From contig NC_034421.1 of the NCBI RefSeq assembly GCF_002078875.1, positions 7,896,365 through 7,960,364 of the forward strand: a stretch of DNA of 64,000 nucleotides. Direction: 5' to 3'. Of the stretch, positions 23,101-64,000 are shown piece after piece (within the stretch, counting starts at the first letter, position 1; each line of letters starts with the position of its first letter). The position numbers were made by a program, and so were the translations under genes. The stretch is from Numida meleagris (lineage: Eukaryota > Chordata > Aves > Galliformes > Numididae). The notes under the pieces were generated by a model. The model did not search any database. It had not been told where the DNA came from and saw only the letters and a program-made list of their open reading frames with translations.

Positions 23101-24956
23101 TCAGAACACTGTGAATTTATATCTTATCTCACAGTGCAATAATCTTTTTACTGCTCTGCCTATCAACTCAGTAATATCCAAAGAATATGTTTTCTTCTTC
23201 CGACTGAAAAGAAGACTAAAGTGGTAAGAGACTTGTCTTTTAGCATGCAATTACAATAGCTTGCGAACATACTCTGTAGCATTCATAGAATTTAATGCTA
23301 GTTTTGAGTCTGTTTGAAAATGGCCCCATGCTTGACACTTTGTGCTTGAATCCAGCATATTTAGAGCTGGTGTGTGATCTAGTCACATTGAGTTGGTGAC
23401 AGAACATTTATGCGTGATTTATACAAACACTGCAGAGACATATGTGCAAACAGCATACACTGCACATTCCATAATCAATCCTTACACTGATTTGGCATTT
23501 GCATCTTCAATGATGTTCAGCTCCTTGACAAGAAACTCTCTATCCAAGGGCACTTCAGGCTGGCCAGCTTCTGGAAAATAGATCATACACAGCAAATGCA
23601 ATTACCGCATCTAAGCACAATTACAGAACTTAAAATTTCACTTACAAATTAGGAACAGTTGCAAACACAAATACACACTGTACTATATAAATTAGAGCTA
23701 CTAGTTAAATGTAGCTCTTAAATATCAGTATTTTAGCACAGCCAGTAACAATTAACTGCAGTTGTTAAAAAACGTGGACCTTCTTCATATCCTTTTTGGT
23801 GTGTACGCTGAGGACTGGTAATCACACCTCTGGTGGCCTACATGCCTGAACTGCTGTAATTCAGATGATCTACTACTTTAATGCATTAGTTTAAATTGTT
23901 CCTCAATTTTGTTGATTTGTATGTTTTCCATATTTTTTATTTCGCTCAAATGCCAATGAGAAAATTGCAATATATGTTTTAAAAATATACATTTTTCAAT
24001 ACAAAAGCACACGTGTCAGACAAGGTGTTTCGGTTTTGCAGGCTGCTGGCAAACTTTTTTTGTCAAGGTAAATGCTATTTACCTCAAGGATAAGCAACAA
24101 AGAAAACATTTTCTTAAAAATTAATGGCATAATTTGGCATAACGCTGCAAATAACGCGGTGGAGAGGGTGTTCCTATCCTATTTGTTTCCAGGGTTAGCC
24201 AAGATTGCGCAGTTTGTTCCCACCTGATTGCACGGTTTCAGTAGTTACTCAACCAGACAGTGAATACCAATTACAGCAGCAATGACACCACAAACTCTGC
24301 CCCAGTACCTGCAGTGAGCACGGACGCTGCGTATTTATACTTGTTGAATTCCAAGTATTCACGAATCAGCTCGTTGATCAGGAGGTTCTCATGAGACAGC
24401 GGCGGCCGCGGTTCACTTTGGTCATCCAACGCGTTGAACACCTCAGCTCTGATCCTTGCTTTTATTTGCCCCAGGGCTCCTCTTTTTTCTAGTGTGTCCT
24501 TTAAAACTGTTTCCGTAAAAACTCAGTTAATATAAACACAAAAGTGCTCAAGCACCGTTCGTCACCTGCTATCCCAACATAACATAATTTCTGGATATTC
24601 ATGGTGAAATTAAGATATCCACACCTGTGGATGTACCTCTGGGTGACAACAGCAGTACTGTTACAGACAGACATTGTCTACAGATAGAGGCGTTAAAGAA
24701 ACGTGGGGAATGTTTCTAGATGCTTTTTAATGAGTGACAAGCAGCCCAAGACGAACGACAGAGCGCGTGAGGCTCAGGGCATTCCCCTGTCACTCCCCAA
24801 CGCCCTGCATGAAGCCAGCAGCCCCGTTAGCGCTCGGGGCAATCCGAGGCTTCCCGCCCCGCCTGCGGCACGAGGAGCGTCCGCAGCCCCTCAGCGCTCC
24901 CGCCCGCTCGGCGTCCCGCGGCCGCCACCTGCTTTCAGCTCCGCTATCGTCGCCAT
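20087..24956 (-). CDS. CEP20: CEP20 (FOPNL) centrosomal protein, complete five-exon gene
   Basis: CEP20 (also FOPNL or FOR20) is a small FOP/OFD1-family protein of centriolar satellites and basal bodies, needed for cilium assembly. Five exons (28, 198, 85, 140 and 77 coding bases) join in frame to 528 bases, 175 residues plus stop; the human protein is 174. The N-terminus (MATIAELKA, then LKDTLEKRGALGQIKARIRA) is the family dimerisation region. Residues of about 49-80 (SHENLLINELIREYLEF...) form the LisH motif. PLLYGIISHFLHRG is the conserved helix after it, and the C-terminal tail is variable. The start has a strong context (GCGATGG). The frame is open for 114 codons upstream, to an ATG at 25298, but homology picks 24956. 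The promoter is a CpG island without TATA. ABCC1 lies head-to-head 3.8 kb away. Confidence 0.95.
20165..20290. repeat. A/T low-complexity block (TAATTATA-like)
   Basis: About 125 bases are almost wholly A and T, in imperfect TAATTA/TATAAT repeats with many self-complementary stretches. It abuts the acceptor of the last CEP20 exon. Confidence 0.85.
21047..21065. promoter_or_regulatory. CTCF-like motif
   Basis: CAGCCCCCTCTACTGGCAG matches the reverse complement of the vertebrate CTCF consensus (BRSYGCCMYCTRSTGGYHR) at 18 of 19 positions by eye. It lies in CEP20 intron 4. Confidence 0.5.
22477..22616 (-). CDS. CEP20: CEP20 exon 4 (residues 104-150)
   Basis: Acceptor GTCTTGAGCAG and donor GTGGGT bound 140 bases. 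The conserved PLLYGIISHFLHRGKEEG helix comes first, followed by a divergent, serine- and asparagine-containing stretch. Confidence 0.93.
22617..23485. other. CEP20: CEP20 intron 3
   Basis: The 0.87 kb intron includes an A-run at 22667-22683. Nothing else is recognised. Confidence 0.8.
23486..23570 (-). CDS. CEP20: CEP20 exon 3 (residues 76-103)
   Basis: Acceptor CTATTTTCCAG and donor GTAAGG bound 85 bases encoding (E)AGQPEVPLDREFLVKELNI..., which matches the human GQPVVPLDRQFLIHELN region. It ends in phase 2. Confidence 0.94.
23571..24308. other. CEP20: CEP20 intron 2
   Basis: 0.74 kb of A/T-rich intronic sequence. Nothing is recognised. Confidence 0.8.
24309..24506 (-). CDS. CEP20: CEP20 exon 2 (residues 10-75)
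   Basis: The exon lies between acceptor GTTTCCG-less tract ...AAACAG and donor GTACTG; 198 bases, phase 1 to phase 1. It encodes the end of the dimerisation region and the LisH motif (HENLLINELIREYLEFNKYKY). Confidence 0.95.
24507..24928. other. CEP20: CEP20 intron 1
   Basis: 0.42 kb. Its exon-1 side is the left shoulder of the CEP20 CpG island. Confidence 0.8.
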
Positions 24957-25270
24957 CGCCCAACGGCCGCGGCGCTGACCCGGATGCGACAAACGGCCGC
25001 CACCGGTCGCGCACTGCGCAGGTGCAGAGGGCAGAGGGGGGCGCCTGCTGTCCCCGCCTCTCAGCGCCCACCGACCAATCGCGCTGCGAGGCGAGCGGTG
25101 AGTGACGTGCGGGTGGAGACGGACGGCTGGGGCCGCGCGCTGCCGGAGGCGGTGCTTGGGCGGGAGCGCCTCGCTGAGGGCACGGGCGGGCTGAGGGCGG
25201 GGTACTGCTGCACGGGGAGCGGCTCCCAGCGCCGGGCTGGTCCCCTGTGCTGCCGGGATGTCCGCTGGCA
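24780..25270. promoter_or_regulatory. CEP20: CpG island, CEP20 promoter
   Basis: The sequence is densely GC- and CpG-rich around exon 1. Visible sites are a CCAAT box (GACCAATCG at about 25073-25081), a CRE-like TGACGTGC (25103-25110) and an NRF1-like GCGCACTGCGCAG near 25009. There is no TATA on the CEP20 side. On the plus strand a TATA-like CATAAATAG occurs near 25283, which could mark divergent transcription. Confidence 0.75.
24929..24956 (-). CDS. CEP20: CEP20 exon 1 (coding part, residues 1-9)
   Basis: ATG GCG ACG ATA GCG GAG CTG and onward encodes MATIAELKA plus one base, followed by donor GTGGCG. It lies in a CpG island. The 5' UTR extends rightwards for an unknown distance. Confidence 0.92.
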
Positions 25271-25981
25271 AGGGCAAGCCGGCATAAATAGTAAGCACAC
25301 GTGTGCGCGGAATTACTCTCAGACAGATATATTATGCGTGCCTGCTGATGGCTCGGGGAGCGGGGTCTGAGGAAGGGCATTCTGGCATTGCTGTAATGTT
25401 ATCCCCTCTAATTTCAAGTTGTCAGTGTGCTTTCTTTTAAAAAAAATAAAAACAAAAATGATGAGAGTCCCTCCCTGAAGAGTTTTGCTGTAGGTCTCTC
25501 AGAGATGAACCTTCCATGCAAGGACTCACCAAAATCGAGATTCTATTAGAAGGACTTGCCAAAACGAAACCGTCTGCTGGGGTTGTGCAAGGCCATGGCG
25601 GACTCTGGTGCTGGCTTGGTGGAGGCATGCCACGCCTCACGTTGCTCTGATGAGCCTACAGTGTTTGCTTTGTGGATGATGAAGCATTTCCAAGAGGAAA
25701 TGCAGTCAGTATGGATGAACAAGTGGATGTGTCACAGTCTGGAAGGAACACAGCAGCCCGCTGGCCTGGAGGAACGTGGGCGTCCTCTCAAGCACTGAGC
25801 CACTTAGAGCCCTAACAAAGTGGTGGTTGCTTTTTTTCCAGACATTCCTCTCAAAGCAAACATTTATATTCAGAGTTTTCAAGGAATAGCTGAAAGGAAG
25901 CAACGCATACAATTTAGAGGAGGAAAAAAAAAAGAATTCTCCAGAAGCATCGCTGCAGTGGCTGTTCCTCTCACACAGCGG

Positions 25982-25990
25982 TGACTCAGC
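25982..25990 (+). promoter_or_regulatory. ABCC1: ARE / half-MARE upstream of ABCC1
   Basis: TGACTCAGC, in context GTGACTCAGCAGCAG, matches the antioxidant response core TGACnnnGC and includes an AP-1 site. It lies 2.8 kb upstream of the ABCC1 start codon. Confidence 0.5.
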
Positions 25991-26499
25991 AGCAGAGCGC
26001 TGCCTGCTCCGTGCATTCCCCAGTGCTCTCAGGCTGTGCGATCGCTGACCTTCAGCGCCTGCCATCCCCACAGGCAAACACTTTTCTCTGCATCCTCCCA
26101 AATTTCTCCATGACTTCATGGGTCGCTGCTTTCTTACACATAATTTCCAATTGACAAGCAGATGTTTTCCATCCCGTATTTTCTGTCCAGGTTTAGTTTC
26201 AAGGCAAAGTTCAGGAATTGAAAAAGAATTTCAGGTATTTTTTTGAGATTACAGGGAAAAGCCTTTTAAAACAAGATTTTAATATTTATTTAAGTATTAA
26301 TCTCTGTTTTAGAAGATGCAGTTGTAACAGTGGTTTTTGAAATCCATGCTCAGAGGCTTTATGGCAATGTGGGATCTTGCCCCTGTAGTACTGAAATGGC
26401 TCATGTTTGTGTTTGTGTCAGTTCTGTTTTTTCTTCATAACAAACACTTTGAGTCTTACATCTTGCTTCTGCACTTTTCTGCTCCACTTTCTTTGCAGA

Positions 26500-26690
26500 A
26501 GGAGCACTGATCGGGCCCTGGCACTACTGCTCAGGGAGGTGGTGGAGTCACTGTCCCTGGAAGTGTTCAAGAGCCGTGGAGATGTGGCACTGAGGGATGT
26601 GGTCAGTGGGCACGGTGGGGATGAGCTGAGATTGGAACTAGGTGAACACAGAGGTCTTTTCCAAACCTTTGATTCTATGATTCTTTGCAT
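26500..26690 (+). mobile_element. CR1 LINE 3' fragment
   Basis: The plus strand reads as the sense 3' end of avian CR1: TGTCCCTGGAAGTGTTCAAG, then a GATGTGGCACTGAGGGATGTGG block, AGAGGTCTTTTCCAAACC and the terminal TGATTCTATGATTCTT repeat. It is 5'-truncated and noncoding. Confidence 0.85.
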
Positions 26691-28185
26691 TAAATTACTT
26701 CCGCTGTGTTTTGGCTGCACTTCAGTTAAAATCTTTGCTGTTGATTTTTGTTTGAGTTTCTAATAGAGATGGAACTAAATGGAAGAGAATTAATTTGAGG
26801 TGCAGATCCAGGTATTTTTAGATACAAGAAACATCATTAACCTGGTGCATGACCCATGCAGGGTCTGCCCATGGCTGAAAAACATCTTGAAGTCCTTGGA
26901 AAGCTGAAATCCTGAAAGCGTAACTTAAATGTTGTTACTCTGTCAGCAGACAGTATATCCAGAGAAAAACGGGTGGGTAGAAATGTGTTCTTCTTGACCC
27001 TCCATTTACTTAATGCTTAGTTTTCTATGTACAATCTCCATATCCTAAATATTTTTCTGCTGTATCATTTCAAGTATAGGCTTATAATCTGTTATCGCAC
27101 ACACAGTGCGTGTAGAAGTGTAAGCTCTTAAAGATTGTGTTATCTATTTAGCAGTTTTTTTCCCTGGCTTATACTATCAACAGTGCAATAAAAAATTATT
27201 CCACCTTACCTACTGGAACCAGCACCTTTTATTTACTATGAGAACTATTAACTTTATATGCACTGCAGATTAAACTGGAGAAAAAGGCAGTGCTTACAGC
27301 CATGGGGCAGTGGGATAACACCACTGGAGCTATGCCAGCTTTTTCGGCAGGAGTTGTAGTGAGCATCAGGGCACCAAAAACCAACCCACTCATGTATCTA
27401 GCAGGATTTTAAGATGAATTTAGAGAGTGTACAAAACAGGACAGGAACTCTTAATAAAAATTAATCTGAGGAATCAACAGGAGGGCAGCACTGTGAAGAT
27501 TTTAACAAGGTATAGGTTAGAATGTCAAGTTGAGCGTAACTCCTGACACCCAAATAGTTTTGATCTTTCAGTGATAATTCTGCTGTCTTTATCAAGGACA
27601 CTGCTGCTGTGCTGCCGTGCCTGGCATCCCGGGAACACGCGTGTGCCACCCTGCCCAGACGTGCTGCAGCGGGACAGGCGCCTGGCCCCAGCTGGCTGTG
27701 AGCAGCACAGCGATGAGAGCTCCGTCAAGGTGTGCGGGTGAGTCAAGAAGCAATCTGTGACACGCTTTTTTTGTACGTGTTGCTTGTTACTTACATAGTG
27801 AGCAAATGAGACCCGGTGTTTGCTTGAATGATCTTTTCCATTGCAACAGGCGCTCTGGATGCAAAAAAACATTTTTAACCGGGGTTCCGCCTGTAACTTC
27901 CACGTTGAAGCTTTTCAGTGCTTCTGCAGCTCTGCGCAGGGCAGCACGTGAGCACCCGCTGCTTCCTGCAGCCTGGGGCCGTTCCCAGCGATGCGCAGCC
28001 CGCGCTGCCGCGGCTCTATTCCCGCGTCGCGGGGCAGCTTGGCGCGCTGCTGCCCTGCAGGTCGAGCCGATGTACTGAAATTCAGAGCGAGCGTGGAGCG
28101 AGACAATCAAGTACCACCGCGGGGCGGTGAGTTACTTCACTAGCACATACTTTAGTGCAAACTGCGGGTGAAGCTATTTTGGTTC

Positions 28186-28198
28186 AGTTTCAGTTCCC
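28186..28198. promoter_or_regulatory. ISRE-like motif
   Basis: AGTTTCAGTTCCC differs by one core base from the interferon-stimulated response element AGTTTCNNTTTCNC. It lies about 570 bases upstream of the ABCC1 start codon. Confidence 0.3.
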
Positions 28199-28225
28199 GC
28201 TAGCAACAATTAGAACTAGCTCGGG

Positions 28226-28277
28226 GTTTTGAAACCAGTTTAACTGGTTCACGGTGGGAAGTTAAACGTTTCAAAAC
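28226..28277. repeat. Nested inverted repeats with paired grainyhead-type sites
   Basis: AACCAGTT-T-AACTGGTT (28233-28249) is a perfect inverted pair of AACYGGTT-type sites. It is enclosed by a second inverted repeat, GTTTTGAAAC (28226-28235) and its complement GTTTCAAAAC (28268-28277). The sequence lies in the ABCC1 promoter island. Confidence 0.6.
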
Positions 28278-28760
28278 GAGACGAGGTTCTGCCGCGGCTT
28301 TTCCCCGGGCGGCGCCGGGGCTCTCCGAGATCGCTGCCGCCGCGGCGCGGTCTCCCGAGGGGCAGCGCGGGGCGGGGGAGGCTGGAGCCCCGCGGACGGC
28401 GCGGGGTCGGTGCCGCCCGCAGGTGCGCGGGCAGGAGACGAGGCGGGGGCGCCGGTTTCGCCGAGCGGGCGCCCAGGCGACTCCTACTCTGACCGCCCCC
28501 CGCCCCGGAGCGGCCCCGGAGCGCGGAGGCGCCGGGCGGGCCGAGACCGGCTCGAGGCGGCCCCGCGTGGCACGCCGCCTGCCCCCGCCCACACCGAGGC
28601 GGGGCCGGGCGGCGGCGTCGTCGGGGCCCGCATCCCCGTGACCGCGGAGCCAATCGGGGCGCTCCGCTGGCGTTGCCGGCCGCCGCCGCCCGGGTGCGGA
28701 GAGGTGAGGAGGGGGAAGCGCAGCGCTGCCGCGGCGGTCCGCGGGTCGCCTCGACGCCAC

Positions 28761-60555
<31,795 letters not shown>

Positions 60556-61334
60556 TAATCTGATAGATGACATGTTAAGGGATTCATGTTGAAGGAAAAA
60601 TATTAGTTGTATTGGTTATAACTGCTATTCCTCTTAATATACCTGTAGGTAGAAGCGGTTTTTGAGGGCGCTGGAGATTGTGAGATGAAATGCGCGTTCT
60701 TTTTCTTAAAACTTAGCAAAATATGGCACAGTTCTGTAGTGGAGTAGCTATCACTCAGATCAAAATTAAAGTTACGAAATCCAGTAGGAGCTGGGGGTTT
60801 TTACACCTTTCCCTGTGCTTCTTTATGCAGGTAACTCCTTTGGTGAGCTGCATCTAAAATTAACCTACCACTTTGCATTAAAAAAGCACCTACGTTTGTC
60901 TTGCTTCTAGTACTTGTTCCATTCTCTGGCTTGTAGTGTGGGTGATTTGCTGATGCCACTACTACTGCAGCCAGTTGGGTTTGTGTGGATTCCTAGCTGT
61001 GCCATGGACTGCTCTGGTCACGCCTTCCCCTTTCAGACTGGTAGCTGTTGCTGCAAAACCTCTTGTTTTGGCTGTAGCAAATGGTTACTTTAAGGCTACC
61101 TGTCTTATGACTGTTTTCCTTATATTTCTCATACAAACTGATTAGAGTAGCAGATGCAGACTTCTGTTTTAAGGGGCTTGGAGCCAGGAGTTTTGCTGTT
61201 GGTTTTTTTTTGTTGTTGTTGTTCCCAAGTGGCTTCTTTGTAACTTCAGTTTGCCCTTGCAAAGCATAGAGCTGTTTTTAGTGTGTTTGCAGGGAGTAAA
61301 AGTGGTAAAACTTACAGAAGTAAGGTTTAAATAA

Positions 61335-61888
61335 GTAAGTTGCTCTGAAAGTAATGCCTTCTATTTATTTGCATGGAAACAACAACAGATATGAAGAGCA
61401 CAATAACATTATTTGATAGAGCAAATTCTCAGCTACAGAACACTATTTTTCAACATAGTCATTACACTTAGTTGTGCATTTTTGCCAATGATGAACAAGA
61501 GCTGCATGCCGTGCTTGTAAAGGTCTGTATGAGCAGAGGTGCCTCACTGGTCACTGTTGCCACTGCTGAGATGCACTACCAGCACTTCACTGTGCTACAT
61601 CCACTGTTTGGTCTTCATCAGTGTTCAGCAAGCATTGATGAATGTCAGTGGGTGTCATTTTTTTCCACATGGAGGAGTTCAGTTCCACACCATTGCTTCA
61701 TCCACACCTCCACGTCAGATGCCATTGTGTCAGAGTGCCCCTCTGCTGCTGTCTGTTACGTGGCGACAACGTGTAACCGGATGGTGGTGGGAGGGCTCAA
61801 CCTCTGCTGCCATCCCACCTACACCCACCTCTGGTGTCCTGGACTGACATAATAAAACAGGAGATGTTACTTATGGAGCAACCCTCAT
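61335..61888. mobile_element. Mariner (GalluHop-type) element, internally deleted
   Basis: The left end GTTGCTCTGAAAGTAATGCC and the right end, read inward as GAGGGTTGCTCCATAAGTAA, form imperfect terminal inverted repeats of the Tc1/mariner kind, with TA at the outer right border. The interior (AACAACAGATATGAAGAGCA and CATTTTTGCCAATGATGAAC) resembles avian mariner sequence. At about 550 bases it is under half a full element and has no intact transposase. Confidence 0.75.
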
Positions 61889-63005
61889 ATTTTTTAACTG
61901 TCTGGTTTATGTTTGGTCTTGAATGCAGTGCCTGAAAGATAAAGTATATAGCAGAAGTAACAGTTCTAAATCTGTTCTACATTGTGTGGAGTTTACTTGA
62001 GGTGAAACAATATGGGTAGGCTGTCCCCCAGCATTTAGATATGTGCATTTAAAGCTGGAAGATCTTTCAGCTCTGATTTTGTGAGGATCGTACTCACAAT
62101 TTGGCTGTGGTGTGGAACGTAAGGGGAGTAAAAATACTCTGAAAACTGTTAAGAGTCTGGATTGTTGAGGTTTTTGTTTTTTGGGTTTTTTCTCCCCTTA
62201 AATAATTCTGTGGACTTCATTTCCCAAATTCTAGCTCTTGTCCAGCAGAGTTGAAATCTGCTTTGTGGAAAACATGGGATGGTAGCAGTATTCATGTAAC
62301 CATGCTTGACTTCTGTAAAAAATAAGTAATTTTTCTTCCTTACTGCTACAGCTGGGAAACAATTTATTGAATCCTGAGTTTGAAAAGAAGATGGCTTACT
62401 TGCTCAGTGTCTTTACATCATACACGAGGTAGAAGAGTGTGTGTTTAATAATAAAAATGGCCACTTCTGCTTTACGGGCTGAGGTTTCATATCAGCAAGA
62501 AAAAGCACTGCACCTTCCCAGTCACTGCTGTCTCTGAGTACAGAGCACACCCATGTTTTATGGCTGTGCTTTCTAACAGCATGAAGCTGAGTTGGACTCA
62601 GAGCACTATTGAATGGTTACATGAATACATGTTTGATAGATAGGTTGGCTTGTTCAGTGCCTGTAGATATGGATGTGTGCTTCCCTCCTTTGGCTTCTGG
62701 AAAGGCAAGAGTTAAATAGTGAGCTGTGTTGGCTCTGACCTAAATGTTGTTGTGGAATCTAGATGTGTTAGTTCAGGAAGCACCTGCCTGGGTCAGGAAA
62801 TAATCTGACTTCCTCTTAAATTCATTTTACTTACCTTTTAGCAAAAATCAGCTTTTCTGTTCTCCTTGGTATGGTAAAAACTAGCTGTAGTCTCTGCCTC
62901 AAGTGGCAGAAGCAAACTGATTCCAGATGAGTGCTGTTAAGGTATCAAGATACTTGGAAGAGTGAAGTTTCTCACAGTTCCTTACTAATCCAGCCATGCT
63001 GGGTG

Positions 63006-63520
63006 ATCACAGAATCATTAAGATTGGAAAAGACCACTAAGAGTATCTAGTCCAGCTGTCAACCCATCACCTGTGCCCAGTAAACCATGTCCCTCAGTGC
63101 CACATCTAAGCTCGTCTTGAACACTTCCAGGGACAGTGACTCTCCTGCTTCCCTGGGCATTCTATGCCAGTGCATCACCACTATTTCTGAAAATAATTTT
63201 TTCCTAATATCCGGTCTGAACCTCCTTTGGTGCAATTTAAGGCCATTCCTGTTGTCCTATCACTGTTGCCTGGGAGAAGAGGCTGACTCCCACCTCACCA
63301 CAACCTCCTGTCAGGGAATTGTAGAGGGCGATAAGGTCTCCCCTGAGGCTCCTGTTCTCCAGTCTGAACCATCCCAGGTCCTTCAGCTGCTCCCAGCAGG
63401 ACTGTGCTCCAGACCATTCACAGCTCCATTGCTCTTCTTGGGAAACAATCCAGGGCCATAGTATCTTTCTTGTAGTGAGAAACCCAAAACTGAATGCAGC
63501 ACTGGAGGTGATGACTGGGG
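63006..63520 (-). mobile_element. CR1 LINE 3' fragment, antisense
   Basis: The plus strand reads the antisense CR1 end: TCACAGAATCATTAAGATTGG, GTCCCTCAGTGCCACATC, TGAACACTTCCAGGGACAGTG, CCAGTCTGAACCATCCCAGG and TCTTTCTTGTAGTGAGA. About 500 bases of the 3' region are kept; the upstream part is lost or diverged. Confidence 0.88.
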
Positions 63521-64000
63521 ACTGCACAGTAGATGAGACTAAGGAAGCTGATGCTGCCACAGCTCTCCTCTCATTGCAGTTCTGCATTGAAGGCACGGTA
63601 AAGGTGTGGCACGGAGCTGCACCTATGTGGACAAAAGTTGTCACTCTTAAAACGTGATGATACATGTCTTTATTGTTGAGAATAGGGAGTCTCTAAGCTT
63701 CTTAAATGAAGCTTCTTCCGTGCCATTGAGGAAGACTAATACGATAGTTCCCTGTATATTCTGGGGTTAATTTGAGGTTGCCTTGGAGTTACTCTTTGAT
63801 TTCTGCTCCCCACCCCTCGATAGTGATTCACTAGAAGTAAATTTAGTGATCTGTCGCTTGCAGCCTTATGGTTTGGATTTCTTTTTTTCTTTGAGGCTGC
63901 CTTTTTTGTTTTAATCCAAGGAGTGGTATTAAAAAGATCAGTTTCAGTGAATTTGATCCTGCCTTGAGCATTTGTTTGTCTTCGTGGTTTAGGTTGTGCT

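Larger units (their letters stand above)
25271..27900. other. Intergenic spacer CEP20-ABCC1
   Basis: The spacer contains a CR1 3' fragment (about 26500-26690) and an ARE (25982-25990). The rest is single-copy sequence in which I recognise no exon or RNA gene. Confidence 0.7.

Noticed and set aside
61472..61852. 126-codon frame inside the mariner element
   Set aside because: It lacks transposase motifs (no DD34D or HTH pattern) and is a chance frame in a deleted element.
63237..63665. 142-codon frame on the minus strand
   Set aside because: It falls in the noncoding 3' region of a CR1 fragment.

Overview
This is vertebrate nuclear DNA, most likely from a galliform bird such as chicken or a close relative. 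Genes are split into short exons with GT/AG junctions. The interspersed repeats are avian: several CR1 LINE fragments and a mariner of the GalluHop type. The encoded proteins match avian MYH11, CEP20 (FOPNL) and ABCC1 (MRP1). Gene order and strands (MYH11 minus, CEP20 minus, ABCC1 plus) are those of human 16p13.11. The species cannot be fixed from sequence alone. A single N at 32044 shows this is a draft assembly.

Layout. 1-14171 holds the 5' part of MYH11, read right to left: a TATA-driven untranslated exon 1 (about 14066-14141), exon 2 with the start codon (7585-7943) and exon 3 (2943-3099). The gene runs off the left edge. 14172-20086 is intergenic and carries the MYH11 upstream region and the CEP20 3' UTR. 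20087-24956 is the complete five-exon CEP20 gene (175 residues). 24957-28760 separates the head-to-head CEP20 and ABCC1 genes, with a CpG-rich promoter at each end. 28761-60526 carries ABCC1 exons 1-19 (about 876 codons: TMD0, linker, TMD1 and NBD1). The second half of that protein lies beyond the right edge.

Function. The three genes are neighbours by ancestry and have no shared pathway: a smooth-muscle motor, a centriolar-satellite and ciliogenesis protein, and an ATP-driven exporter of glutathione conjugates and leukotriene C4. Regulatory sequence fits each gene. MYH11 has perfect and near-perfect CArG boxes upstream and in introns 1 and 2. ABCC1 has a striking run of NRF2/small-Maf type sites from 25.9 to 56.4 kb, including one perfect 13-base palindromic MARE, and none were found in the MYH11/CEP20 half.

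I found no sign of a novel multi-gene system. The observations most worth checking are the ARE/MARE cluster across ABCC1, an in-frame 18-base microexon candidate just before the NBD1 signature motif, the MYH11 CArG boxes, and three strong hairpins at an assembly break at 31.96-32.16 kb. All exon limits were read by eye from splice signals, reading frame and remembered homologues; no alignment was run.
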